A stretch of DNA of 64,000 nucleotides from CAYNRA01 sp046296415 (GCA_046296415.1 JBKBLN010000004.1:124001-188000); one strand, 5' to 3'; shown: positions 52,512-60,519, counted from the first letter of the stretch. Translations and numbers: made by a program. Notes: a model not told the origin generated them from the letters alone.

Positions 52512-52558
52512 AATATACTTTCCTAAAAGTGTGTATCATACTTAAATGAAAGTATATT
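52512..52558. promoter_or_regulatory. Inverted-repeat operator between hxlR-like and DJ-1/PfpI genes
   Basis: AATATACTTTC (52512-52522) and GAAAGTATATT (52548-52558) are perfect inverted copies separated by 25 bases, in the middle of the divergent intergenic region. GTAT-AC-type dyads are typical of HxlR binding sites, so the regulator probably controls itself and the DJ-1 gene from here. Confidence 0.65.
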
Positions 52559-52614
52559 GCGTAAGGTACGTGTTGTCAGCACATTTGTCAAGTGAAACCA
52601 AAAAATCATTTGAT

Positions 52615-53379
52615 ATGGCACAGGTTAAGGAAATCCAACAGTACGTTCATTTTCATGGAGCTCCCACGAAGGGAAAAATTTTAATGGTGGCTAGCTCACC
52701 TACTGTTTCAACCCAAACAGGTTGGCCAATCGGATTTTGGGCCGCCGAGTTGACGCACCCTTTGTGGGTATTCCAAGAGGCAGGCTACGAGGTAGACCTG
52801 GTCTCGACGGAAGGCGGAAAAATCGAAATGGATGGTTATTCGAATCCAATGGATGCCAGTGGGTATTCAGCCCACGATGTTATCTCTTTGGGTTTTCTAC
52901 AGCAGCCATCCTTTCATGACCTGCTTCAAAATACCCGAAAACTTACGGAGGTTGACCCATCGGACTATTCAGCTATTTTTCTGGTGGGGGGCCAAGCTCC
53001 GATGTACACGTTTCGAGAAAACGAAGCACTTCACCGGCTTTTTGTTCAATTTTATGAGGCCGGAAAGCCCTCCGCCGCCGTTTGTCATTCCACTACGTTA
53101 CTCCTGGAAGCACGAACTTCCGATGGACAACTATTAGTGACCGGAAAAACCTGGACAGGATTTGCCGATGCCGAAGAGGACTTTGCTGATCAAGCGGTAG
53201 GTTTAAAAATTCAACCGTATCGGATCGAAACTGAGGCGAGAAAACTGGCACAAACACATTTCAAAGTAGCACCTCCTTTTGCCTCGTATGCCATTCAAGA
53301 TGGGAATTTGATCACAGGTCAGCAGCAAAATTCTGGCGCTGCTGCCGCACGCTTGGTGGTAGAATCATTGGAAGCGTAG
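52615..53379 (+). CDS. DJ-1/PfpI family class I glutamine amidotransferase-like protein
   Basis: 254 residues from ATG 52615 (MAQVKEIQQYVHFHG); an ATG at 52546 overlaps the operator and is rejected. The catalytic elbow is KPSAAVCHSTTLL with Cys, preceded by IFLVGGQAPMYTF. FWAAELTHPLWVFQEAGYEVDLVSTEGG is typical of the Hsp31-like branch, which hydrolyses methylglyoxal or repairs glycated molecules. Being next to an HxlR repressor, it is probably induced by electrophilic stress. Confidence 0.9.
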   Translation: MAQVKEIQQYVHFHGAPTKGKILMVASSPTVSTQTGWPIGFWAAELTHPLWVFQEAGYEVDLVSTEGGKIEMDGYSNPMDASGYSAHDVISLGFLQQPSFHDLLQNTRKLTEVDPSDYSAIFLVGGQAPMYTFRENEALHRLFVQFYEAGKPSAAVCHSTTLLLEARTSDGQLLVTGKTWTGFADAEEDFADQAVGLKIQPYRIETEARKLAQTHFKVAPPFASYAIQDGNLITGQQQNSGAAAARLVVESLEA

Positions 53380-53392
53380 GTCATGGAAAATC

Positions 53393-53873
53393 ATGAAGAG
53401 TCTCCTCTTTGTCTGGTATTGGTTGATCGCTCCTTTAAGCCTTGCTCGGCTACCTGTGGAAATGGTCGTGGCCCACTCGATGGAAAGGGTTTGCCCCTGT
53501 AGGCGTAGTGCAATGGGTCAGCACGGGTTTGTTTCCTAAAGTGGGACTTCAAAAGGTCGTAGCAAGAGAAAATATCCTCGGTTTTTCGTGGATGGTTTTG
53601 GAAACGAAAAGGGATCCAAGATTGGATTACTTTCTTTTGATACGTTGGACACCCGTCCTGAAGGGGCAAATCAAGGTTTTTTCACAGGTCGAATGGATTC
53701 ACTCATTTGCTGCCACACGTATAGGTCAACCGACGCAATCGACACAACGTGGCCGACTGGGACTAAAGTACACGGCGGTTCAGGCAGGTTTCGGGTTTGA
53801 TCGAAGTCGGGTGAGTGGATCTGATGGGATTATTTTTCAAAACTGGGGAGGATTCCTCCGATATGAATTTTAG
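53393..53873 (+). pseudogene. Exported beta-barrel-like protein, frameshifted
   Basis: ATG at 53393 opens a frame with a signal peptide (MKSLLFVWYWLIAPLSLA) that soon reaches a stop, while the +1 frame from 53439 continues to 53873 with strand-like sequence (APVGVVQWVSTGLFPKVGLQ, DYFLLIRWTPVLKGQIKV, LKYTAVQAGFGFDRSR, FLRYEF). Skipping one G in the GGG run near 53488 would join them into one exported protein of about 160 residues, small barrel-like. The family is not recognised. It may be a true pseudogene or a sequencing error. The bestrophin gene begins two bases after its stop. Confidence 0.55.
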
Positions 53874-53875
53874 AT

Positions 53876-54811
53876 ATGATCATAAAAAGACAATTTAATC
53901 CATTCAAAGTCATTCGGTATGTTCATCGGGAATTACTGTGGTCAATTTTTTGGACCACTTTGATGATTTGGTTGGTTGATCGGCGGTATGTGACCTGGAC
54001 CGTTCCATTTTCCGTCGTGGCGATTGTGGGTAGTGCCTTGGCGATTTTCATTGCCTTTCGGAACAACAGTGCGTATGGCCGATGGTGGGAGGCCCGAACG
54101 TTGTGGGGGGGAATTGTGAATTCAAGTCGAGTCTTGGCTCGCTTGGTCATTACCTTCACCGATAGTCATGCACATCTTCCTGGGTATGATGTTGAGCAGG
54201 CAACGACTTTCAAGCGGGTCATGGTGTATCGGATCATCGCTTGGGCCCATGCATTGCGTATTCAGCTTCGAGGCCAAGATACTTGGGAGGAACTACAGCC
54301 ATTTATGACGGCGGAGGAGTACGAGCGCATGTTGACCGCCGGAAATCAAGTCAATTTAATACAACTACACCAAGGAAAGGCCATTTACGAGGCCATGAGA
54401 AAGGGAATATTGGCGGGTTTTGATAGTTTCCAATTGGAAGGCCAGCTCCTTGCGTTGGCTAATTACCAAGGAGGGTGTGAGCGAATCAAACGGACCCCAC
54501 TTTTGCGGCAGTATGACTATTTCACCCGGATTTTTCTTTGGACGTTCATCGCACTTCTTCCCTGGTCGTTGGTCCCTGATCTAGCCAAGACAGCAGGATG
54601 GGTTTTATCTTTTCCTATTTCAGTGCTCATATCATTTGTTTTTTCTATTTTAGGTAAAGTGGGGGAAGTGAATGAGGATCCATTTGAAAATCGAATCACC
54701 GATGTCCCGATGACCGCCATTTGTGGGACCATTGAACGCGACTTGTTGGACATGTTGGGGGAATCGTCATTACCTAAAACAGAATCACCGTACGATGGGT
54801 ACCTATACTAA
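53876..54811 (+). CDS. Bestrophin-family anion channel (UPF0187)
   Basis: 311 residues with four membrane spans. Motifs: LLWSIFWTTLMIWLV, IFIAFRNNSAYGRWWEARTLWGGIVN (the RNN-x-x-Y-x-RWWEAR block typical of bacterial bestrophins), YDYFTRIFLWTFIALLPWSLV, and the C-terminal EDPFENRITDVPMTAIC. It forms a pentameric channel in the inner membrane, conducting ions, Na+ in the Klebsiella homologue and chloride in eukaryotes. It overlaps the start region of the TMEM175-like gene, suggesting an ion-transport operon. Confidence 0.92.
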   Translation: MIIKRQFNPFKVIRYVHRELLWSIFWTTLMIWLVDRRYVTWTVPFSVVAIVGSALAIFIAFRNNSAYGRWWEARTLWGGIVNSSRVLARLVITFTDSHAHLPGYDVEQATTFKRVMVYRIIAWAHALRIQLRGQDTWEELQPFMTAEEYERMLTAGNQVNLIQLHQGKAIYEAMRKGILAGFDSFQLEGQLLALANYQGGCERIKRTPLLRQYDYFTRIFLWTFIALLPWSLVPDLAKTAGWVLSFPISVLISFVFSILGKVGEVNEDPFENRITDVPMTAICGTIERDLLDMLGESSLPKTESPYDGYLY

Positions 54812-54818
54812 GCGAACC

Positions 54819-55397
54819 ATGACAACCCAACGATTTGAGGCCTTAAGTGATGGTGTCATTGCGATCATTTTGACGATTATGGTCTTTGATCTAAAATTTC
54901 AGGACCCAATTACCCCCGAGACGATCGCCGATCAACTGATTCAATTGATTCCATCCTTTCTAACGTATGCGGTTAGTTTTTTTACGATTTGTGTCTTTTG
55001 GTTTCATCATCATCAACTTTTTCATCAGATGCATTCCCTAACACCATCTATTCTATGGTTGGGATTGCATTGGTTGTTTTGGATGAGTTTAATTCCGTTT
55101 GCAACGCATTTTGTAGGAACCCATCCTTCGTACTGGCAGGCTACTTTGTTGTATGGCCTGATTTTCTTTGCAGCGGCGGCGGCTTTTAGTAGGTTGCGGC
55201 GGGCGGTTTTGGCGAAAGGGCTACTTCATGCGGAGGTTGATGGACGTCGCGTGCGCTCAATTTTAACGAAAAATAAGGTTGGACAAATCCTCTATTTACT
55301 AGGTGCCTTGAGCGGTTTGGCTTCTGTTTACCTAGCGTTTTTGTTTTTTATTATTGTACCGGCCATGTATGTATGGCCTGAGAAGTCTTCACATTAA
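54819..55397 (+). CDS. TMEM175-like potassium channel (DUF1211)
   Basis: 192 residues from ATG 54819, or 200 from ATG 54795 which would overlap the bestrophin gene by 17 bases. The hallmark RFEALSDGVIAIILTIMVFDL matches the R-x3-F/L-S-D-G motif of bacterial TMEM175. Six membrane spans follow (SFFTICVFWFHHHQLFHQM, LHWLFWMSLIPFATHFVG and others). It forms a tetrameric K+-selective leak channel. Confidence 0.92.
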   Translation: MTTQRFEALSDGVIAIILTIMVFDLKFQDPITPETIADQLIQLIPSFLTYAVSFFTICVFWFHHHQLFHQMHSLTPSILWLGLHWLFWMSLIPFATHFVGTHPSYWQATLLYGLIFFAAAAAFSRLRRAVLAKGLLHAEVDGRRVRSILTKNKVGQILYLLGALSGLASVYLAFLFFIIVPAMYVWPEKSSH

Positions 55398-55410
55398 ATA
55401 GATCTGAACA

Positions 55411-56028
55411 ATGAAAATTGCCATAGTAGGAACTGGAAATGTTGGGGGAGCCCTCGCGACGCATTGGGCAAACCAGGGTCACGAAATCTTTTTAGGGGTT
55501 CGGAATGTTGATCAGTTTAAGGGAAGGGAACTCCTGTTGAACCCAAGCACTAGGGTGTTTCCTGTAGAGGAGGCCGTGAGACAGGCCGAGGTGATCTTGA
55601 TTTCGACACCCGCGGTAGCCGCTGTCGAGGTAGCCCAAAGTTTAGGGGATACCGAGGGAAAGGTCATTTTGGATGCCATGAATATCGTGAAAGGGAGAGG
55701 ACCGCTGGGTTATTCCACCACGGCTCAGGCGATATTGGATCATACCGCTACCCGTGATGTGGTCAAATGTTTTAATATCACGGGATACAATAACATGAAA
55801 GATCCGAGGTATGGGGATCAAGCTTTAGATATGTTTATGGCAGGGGATAGCGAGCGAGGAAAAAGCATGGCTCGTCTGCTGGCATTCGATGCAGGTTTCG
55901 GCAATTGCTATTCCATTGGAGGAAACGAAGCCTTCGAAACACTGGAGCAATTCGCTTGGTTTTGGATCAATTTAGCGATGTTTCAGGGATTGGGGCGAGA
56001 AATTGGATTCAAACTCTTAACACGCTGA
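55411..56028 (+). CDS. NADPH-dependent F420 reductase-like NAD(P)-binding protein
   Basis: 205 residues. The Rossmann motif KIAIVGTGNVGGALATHWANQGHEIFLGVRN lies at the N-terminus, followed by ILISTPAVAAVEVAQSL, VILDAMN and VKCFNITGYNNMKDPRYG, the pattern of the F420-oxidoreductase-like (NPR/STEAP-related) family. In organisms without F420 these act as NADPH-dependent reductases or dinucleotide-binding proteins. True substrate unknown. Follows the TMEM175-like gene by 13 bases. Confidence 0.85.
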   Translation: MKIAIVGTGNVGGALATHWANQGHEIFLGVRNVDQFKGRELLLNPSTRVFPVEEAVRQAEVILISTPAVAAVEVAQSLGDTEGKVILDAMNIVKGRGPLGYSTTAQAILDHTATRDVVKCFNITGYNNMKDPRYGDQALDMFMAGDSERGKSMARLLAFDAGFGNCYSIGGNEAFETLEQFAWFWINLAMFQGLGREIGFKLLTR

Positions 56029-56115
56029 GTCGACATGGTTGGGCTTTCCAAGTCGAGAACGACTACTGATTCGTTGGATGAACCATGAAGACCAATGAAA
56101 TCAAGCGTATCCTGT

Positions 56116-56159
56116 AAATAAGCGGGGATGATTAGGAAACTAGTCATCCCCGCTTATTT
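56116..56159 (+). terminator. Strong hairpin terminator
   Basis: AAATAAGCGGGGATGA (56116-56131) and TCATCCCCGCTTATTT (56144-56159) form a perfect 16-bp stem with a 12-base loop. It ends the unit whose last gene is at 55411-56028. The remaining gap up to 56379 is AT-rich and contains a lone TACCAC half-site at 56242, otherwise nothing seen. Confidence 0.8.
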
Positions 56160-56379
56160 AATATAGCTTAGTTTAGCCTGAGAAAATTCGGGATTAAAAT
56201 GAAAGGAAAATTCGATTTCGCCTATCCAAATTTGGTTTTCTTACCACGAAAAATTGATCTACATTTTTGATGATTGGTGCCCTTGAAATTTTTTCTATAC
56301 GTGAAAAACACCCTATTTACGACACCCATTTGGTTTATTCAGTAGAGAATATTTTATTTGAGCAAAATTTGTAGCCTCT

Positions 56380-56652
56380 ATGACAGATCAATTTACTTGG
56401 GATCAATTGTATGCAGACGCTGCCCTTTCGGAAGTGGTAGGTAGAGATTTTCTCTTGGTAAATTTCACCCCAACGGAGCGAGAGGTGATTGGTTGTTGTG
56501 CCCAGGGGATGGCCAATCAGGAAGTGGCGGATCGATTGTTCATTTCGTTGGATACCCTGAAAGTACATAAACGGAATATTGCCCGAAAGCTGGGGATAAA
56601 GGGGCAAGTGGCGATACGGAAATTTTTAGTTTGGGCCAGGAAATATAGTTAA
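56380..56652 (+). CDS. Small LuxR-type helix-turn-helix regulator
   Basis: 90 residues, essentially only a LuxR/NarL C-terminal DNA-binding domain: FTPTEREVIGCCAQGMANQEVADRLFISLDTLKVHKRNIARKLGI, noted by its core TEREVI, ADRLFIS and VKVHK-like TLKVHKRNI. About 30 residues precede it and show no receiver or PAS domain. A NarL-like inverted site (TACCACTA/TAGTGGTA) lies just behind the gene at 56676-56702, upstream of the promoter of the unknown lipoprotein gene, so it is the obvious candidate regulator of the island that follows. Confidence 0.9.
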   Translation: MTDQFTWDQLYADAALSEVVGRDFLLVNFTPTEREVIGCCAQGMANQEVADRLFISLDTLKVHKRNIARKLGIKGQVAIRKFLVWARKYS

Positions 56653-56675
56653 ATACCACTTTTCTACTACTTTTT

Positions 56676-56702
56676 TACCACTAATATACCCCTTTAGTGG
56701 TA
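56676..56702. promoter_or_regulatory. Inverted operator TACCACTA-N11-TAGTGGTA
   Basis: Perfect eight-base inverted repeat (56676-56683 and 56695-56702), with an additional direct half-site TACCACT at 56654-56660. The half-site fits the NarL-family heptamer pattern TACYNMT. It abuts the -33 box of the promoter at 56703-56733. Confidence 0.6.
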
Positions 56703-56733
56703 TTGACAAGCCAGCAGATTGCTTCTACCTTTG
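56703..56733 (+). promoter_or_regulatory. Promoter of the AT-rich island
   Basis: TTG at 56703-56705 and TACCTTTG at 56726-56733 are spaced by 20 bases, matching the phylum's promoter consensus. The leader to the lipoprotein ATG at 57007 would be about 265 bases and contains the 19-codon ORF at 56900-56959. Confidence 0.7.
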
Positions 56734-56899
56734 TTTTGGTTAACCGAAAAAGAGTTGAGATCGACTCACCAAACAAAAGGACTCTACCTACTAGAGAAAA
56801 AGGAAGCACTGCCTTGGAAAAGTGTGCTAGGAGGTATGTTAAACTTTAAATTGAAAATGAGATGAGAAAATAAAAGTTAGAAACCTTTAGACAAGGAAA

Positions 56900-56959
56900 A
56901 TGAAAGAATCAAATATTAAAAAAATAGATGACCCCAGCCGAGTTTTGGAAGACTGTTAA
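56900..56959 (+). CDS. 19-residue peptide ORF ending in Cys
   Basis: ATG at 56900, preceded by ACAAGGAAA, encodes MKESNIKKIDDPSRVLEDC followed by TAA. It lies in the leader between a clear promoter and a lipoprotein gene. The good ribosome-site context and terminal Cys suggest a translated peptide, either a leader peptide controlling the downstream gene or a small precursor. No similar peptide is known to me. Confidence 0.4.
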   Translation: MKESNIKKIDDPSRVLEDC

Positions 56960-57006
56960 CTGGGATCATCGAATGTTAACTATCAAAGAAATTAACAATT
57001 AAAATT

Positions 57007-57873
57007 ATGAAATTATCTAGTTTTAACAAATTTATTTTATCGATTTTATTAATTTTTAATATATTTTCATGTAAGACGGATACTTCTGTTAATCCCGAGG
57101 TAACGGTCCAAAATTTACAGAAAGATGAAGATTTTAACCGATTAGTTAGTTCTTTAACAAAGATGAGACTTCGGTTTGATATTAGAATGTCTGAGTATAG
57201 AAGTTTTGAGGATGTAAAGAAACATCGAAATACCATTGAATTTTTAGCAGCACAGTCAGATCCGATTTCACAAGAAAGGCTGATAAAAGAATTAGGTTTC
57301 AAAGATAAAGGAGATTATTTGACTATTCAAAGTGAACTTTATAATTCTAAGGCTAGACTATTTAAAAAATACGGGATTGATTCAAGTTCTGATTTAGCTG
57401 AATTTGAGGGTGTTATGAAAGGTGCACTTTCCGAAAGTAGAACTTTAGTAAAAGCACGGGAGGGGTTATGTATTCACTGTTTTTTCAATAATTGCGATAA
57501 CTGCACAGGCGGGACAGGAGAAGGTAAAGAATCCCATATTCCAGATTCTGGTGGTGGAAACTGTTTTAATGAAAAGAATAAATGTTTAAATGATGCAACT
57601 CGTCAAAAAGAAATTGATATAAATCTGGCACGAGGAGAATACCATGAAAAAGCTGCACTATGTTTAATGGGGGCTATTGGAGCAGGAGGGCTTGCAGCTG
57701 GTCAAACAATTTATCTTGGCCCTTTCTCAATACCCGCTGGAGGGGCTGTATTTGGTATCACCGGAGGTTCGTGCTTATATGGAGTATATTTGCAATATTC
57801 TAGTAAAATTGAAAGTGCCGAATTAAAGTATCAACAAAGTAAAGATAGTTGTTATAGTCGGTTTAAATGTTAA
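57007..57873 (+). CDS. Cys-rich lipoprotein with Gly-rich hydrophobic C-terminal segment
   Basis: 288 residues. A lipoprotein signal (ILSILLIFNIFSC, Cys22) is followed by a charged helical region (about 30-150), then a Cys cluster (CIHCFFNNCDNC, later NCFNEKNKC). A Gly/Ala-rich hydrophobic stretch follows (ALCLMGAIGAGGLAAGQTIYLGPFSIPAGGAVFGITGG, reported here by its edges ALCLMGAIGAGG and AVFGITGGSC), and then a polar tail ending CYSRFKC. The family is not named, but the combination of Cys pairs and a Gly-zipper-like hairpin is seen in many secreted proteins of this phylum. AT-rich base use unlike the neighbouring core genes suggests acquisition. It could be a membrane-inserting effector; this is inference. 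Confidence 0.75.
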   Translation: MKLSSFNKFILSILLIFNIFSCKTDTSVNPEVTVQNLQKDEDFNRLVSSLTKMRLRFDIRMSEYRSFEDVKKHRNTIEFLAAQSDPISQERLIKELGFKDKGDYLTIQSELYNSKARLFKKYGIDSSSDLAEFEGVMKGALSESRTLVKAREGLCIHCFFNNCDNCTGGTGEGKESHIPDSGGGNCFNEKNKCLNDATRQKEIDINLARGEYHEKAALCLMGAIGAGGLAAGQTIYLGPFSIPAGGAVFGITGGSCLYGVYLQYSSKIESAELKYQQSKDSCYSRFKC

Positions 57874-57918
57874 ACAATATAAAATAGGGATTTTAAGGAA
57901 TCCCTGTACTCAGTTAAT

Positions 57919-58173
57919 ATGAAAACATATCAAAAAATTATCGCTTTGTATTTGCCTACTATTTCAACGGGAACCAATTTGTATATTGTAGGTAATAATA
58001 TTTCTTTTAAGGCATTTTTGATGATTATGTTAATAACTCCACTGCCAGCGATAGTATTTTTTATTTTGGATAAGCATACTCAGGAATATCAAAATAATAT
58101 TAAACTATTTTCCTATTTTATAGTTCTATTTTTGCTTAATTATTTTACCTACAAGGCATATAATTTACATTAA
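57919..58173 (+). CDS. Small membrane protein of the island (84 residues)
   Basis: Three predicted membrane spans (IIALYLPTISTGTNLYIV, FLMIMLITPLPAIVFFIL, YFIVLFLLNYFTYKAY) with a short charged loop (DKHTQEYQNNIK). It follows the Cys-rich lipoprotein by 45 bases and precedes the next exported protein by two bases. The size and place would suit an immunity-type partner, but there is no direct evidence. Family unknown. Confidence 0.65.
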   Translation: MKTYQKIIALYLPTISTGTNLYIVGNNISFKAFLMIMLITPLPAIVFFILDKHTQEYQNNIKLFSYFIVLFLLNYFTYKAYNLH

Positions 58174-58175
58174 AA

Positions 58176-58826
58176 ATGAGAATATTTATCATTTTTTTAC
58201 TTCTTCCGCTCTATCCTTTCTGTCAAAATCAGATGGTTAGTAAATCCGATGGCACGGCCATGGTTTCCTCTCGGTATGAAAGAATAGAGGGGACACCTTA
58301 TTTGTCTGACCGATACGCTGAATGTCAGTTAAAATATTGGCAAAGTCAAAAAATACTAACATTCAATACAGCACGCTTTGATGCTTACAAGCAATGTTTA
58401 GAATATATTGATGAGAAAGGTGCTTTGAAAGTACTAGACGCGAAGCATATCCAAGAATTTGTATTGGACGGGAAAATATTTCGTTGTGGATATGAACCCG
58501 TGGAGGCATTGCAGCGGACCGATTTTGTTCAGGTACTTTATGAGGGTAAAATTCAGTTATTGAAATTGAACAAAACCAAGTTGGACACCGAAATGGTCTT
58601 TGGTAGTGTATCCAATCCCTCTCGATTTACCCCAGAGGAATTCTATTTTCTAAAAGATGAACAGCAGGTCAGGAGAATTAAGCCATTTAACCTAAAGTGG
58701 CTAAAACTCCTAGGGTCCCATGAAAAAATGATATTGGATTTCATGAAAACGAGTGGAATGAAAACCATTTCGAATGATGATGAATTGACAGCCATTGTAA
58801 AGTATTATGATACACTTCCTAGGTGA
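58176..58826 (+). CDS. Exported protein of unknown function (216 residues)
   Basis: Signal peptide MRIFIIFLLLPLYPFCQ, then a soluble mixed alpha/beta protein (FDAYKQCLEYIDEKGALKVLDAKHI, VQVLYEGKIQLLKLN). Its latter part, a short tail IKPFNLKWLKLLGSHEKMILDFM, is like that of many Bacteroidota periplasmic proteins of the GLPGLI-like or DUF-type. Base composition returns toward that of the core genome from about 58440. Probably cotranscribed with the two preceding genes. Confidence 0.7.
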   Translation: MRIFIIFLLLPLYPFCQNQMVSKSDGTAMVSSRYERIEGTPYLSDRYAECQLKYWQSQKILTFNTARFDAYKQCLEYIDEKGALKVLDAKHIQEFVLDGKIFRCGYEPVEALQRTDFVQVLYEGKIQLLKLNKTKLDTEMVFGSVSNPSRFTPEEFYFLKDEQQVRRIKPFNLKWLKLLGSHEKMILDFMKTSGMKTISNDDELTAIVKYYDTLPR

Positions 58827-58837
58827 ATCGAAAAAAA

Positions 58838-58894
58838 GCCCTCTTATTTACTCCATTAGAATACTATGGAAAAGTGTCAAATAAGGGTTTTAAT
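58838..58894 (+). terminator. Possible hairpin terminator, and gene-free AT-rich gap
   Basis: CCCTCTTATTT near 58839-58849 and AAATAAGGG near 58881-58890 can pair with one bulge, followed by TTTT. The rest of the gap to 59302 is very AT-rich; I see no convincing gene, RNA or repeat in it. Confidence 0.4.
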
Positions 58895-59302
58895 GTGAAT
58901 AATAATAATTCTGCAACTTCTGTTTTGCAATTTATAGGTTGTTTTCAAATTATTTTTTAGCAATTGTTTGCTTCTATATATTCGTATTTAGGGTAGTAAT
59001 TCATCCGTTTGTTAAGGATATTAGAGAGAAATGGAATTAGTAATAAATTTTAATGATAGATATTTTTAATTATATATTTCACTCATGCTATTTATGTTAC
59101 TTTAGTATTTGGTTTTCAGATAATTACTTGTTGAGAACATAGTTTAGAACGAAAGAAATCACTAGATATTGATCTATTGAAGTCTGTTAATCAAGTGAAT
59201 TGGTTCAAGTATAATAGTAAAGAAAAAATTCAAGGTCTGACCAATTGTCATTAAAACAAATATTTTAGTAAATGATATATACAATAAGTACAAACTAATT
59301 TT

Positions 59303-59560
59303 ATGGCATATTCCAAATTTAAATTCTTTGACTACTTAATTATGATATTTTTCAATATCTTTTTTTGGTCAATAATCTTTGATGGAATTTTCGGATTTAC
59401 CAAAGATCAGGTCTTTTATCCTTTATTGATTTCGCTTTGTATTTTTTTGATGTTCAAGTTTTACTTGGTGTTTAAAGCAAAACAATGGTCAAGCTCAAAG
59501 AATTTTTTTTTGGGGGTACTAATTTGGGTCATTGTCATTCTAATCGCCATGAATATTTAG
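59303..59560 (+). CDS. Small two- or three-span membrane protein (85 residues)
   Basis: Hydrophobic segments YLIMIFFNIFFWSIIFDGIF, FYPLLISLCIFLMFKFYLVF and FFLGVLIWVIVILIAMNI with few charged residues between them. Stand-alone in AT-rich DNA with no clear partner. Family unknown. Its composition and size resemble the 84-residue protein at 57919, though the sequences do not match. Confidence 0.55.
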   Translation: MAYSKFKFFDYLIMIFFNIFFWSIIFDGIFGFTKDQVFYPLLISLCIFLMFKFYLVFKAKQWSSSKNFFLGVLIWVIVILIAMNI

Positions 59561-59672
59561 CCATATATATTCTTAGAAAAGATTAGATCACTCCGAAATT
59601 ATTGACTATATATGTACCATTTAAGTGAATATGGGGATGTCTATTCTTTTTTGAACTCCGTCAATAAACCCA

Positions 59673-60248
59673 ATGACATCAATAAAGCCTTTACACCTAG
59701 TTAGTTTTTTTTTCAGTTTCCTACTGTATTTCCTTGTCAATGAGGTAATCGCTCACGCGGCCTTGATCGTGTCGAAGGGACGCTTGGTAGGATATCCGGT
59801 TTGGATTGCCAGGTTCTGTAAAATTGGCATAGGCTATTCATACGAATACACAAGTCAATATGTTTTATGGTTTGTTTTTAAATTAATCTTTGTATTAGGA
59901 GTATCCTATGTATTCTTGAAGCGGGGCTATTTTATATGGCTCCGCTTTGTGGTAGGGGTTTATCTTGTTACGGGTATTTTACATGTTATATTGAGTGTAC
60001 TTTTCAGCTTTGTCGAATGGGATTCCTATTTTTTTAGTTCGTTCCCCGTTTTTCTTTTGCGAGAGATGACGGGTTATCCCGGCTGGTGGTTTATGTTGGC
60101 TGAAACGCTTTTTTTCTTGGGTTTGTTTTCGGTGCTGAATAAAGTAAAGCTAAAAGAGCATCTTTTTCATTTCGGATTTGTGCCGTTTTCATTTTTGCTG
60201 TATTTCTTGGGGTGTTATTTGTACCTTGGTTATGTGGTTTGTTATTAG
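59673..60248 (+). CDS. Polytopic membrane protein of unknown function (191 residues)
   Basis: Five or six predicted membrane spans (VSFFFSFLLYFLVNEVIAHAALIV, YVLWFVFKLIFVLGVSYVFL, FVVGVYLVTGILHVILSVLF, FMLAETLFFLGLFSVL, FSFLLYFLGCYLYLGYVV). An NEVIAHAA segment in the first span resembles the HExxH surroundings of membrane metalloproteases only superficially; the motif is not met. Unknown family. Followed 19 bases later by another small membrane protein. Confidence 0.6.
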   Translation: MTSIKPLHLVSFFFSFLLYFLVNEVIAHAALIVSKGRLVGYPVWIARFCKIGIGYSYEYTSQYVLWFVFKLIFVLGVSYVFLKRGYFIWLRFVVGVYLVTGILHVILSVLFSFVEWDSYFFSSFPVFLLREMTGYPGWWFMLAETLFFLGLFSVLNKVKLKEHLFHFGFVPFSFLLYFLGCYLYLGYVVCY

Positions 60249-60267
60249 TCAGTTAAGTCTAAATCTT

Positions 60268-60516
60268 ATGTACATCAAAAAAACTATTTTGCACACTATC
60301 AGCATGGGCTGTTTAGCTCTAATAGTCTTTTTGTTTTTCTTTAAGGTGTATACCCTATGGATTCTATTGCCACTAACTATCCTTCCTATTGCCTTACGGA
60401 CGTATGAAATCCAAAAGGGATATTATGTTCCGAAGAAAGGAGAAATGCCCATGAAAATCCTCATGCTGCTGGTGATGGGAGGGATGTATGTGTACTATAG
60501 GTTTTATGCGGTTTGA
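60268..60516 (+). CDS. Small membrane protein (82 residues)
   Basis: From ATG 60268 (MYIKKTILHTISMG); a longer frame from 60178 overlaps the preceding gene. Three hydrophobic segments (CLALIVFLFFFKVYTLWILL, LTILPIALRTYEI, ILMLLVMGGMYVYYRFYAV) and a polar loop YYVPKKGEMPMK. Probably cotranscribed with the gene before it. Family unknown. A copy of palindrome family A lies directly after its stop codon. Confidence 0.55.
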   Translation: MYIKKTILHTISMGCLALIVFLFFFKVYTLWILLPLTILPIALRTYEIQKGYYVPKKGEMPMKILMLLVMGGMYVYYRFYAV

Positions 60517-60519
60517 TGC

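Noticed and set aside
58827..59302. Hidden gene or RNA in the AT-rich gap
   Set aside because: Only a weak hairpin near 58838-58894 is seen; remaining frames are shorter than 20 codons.
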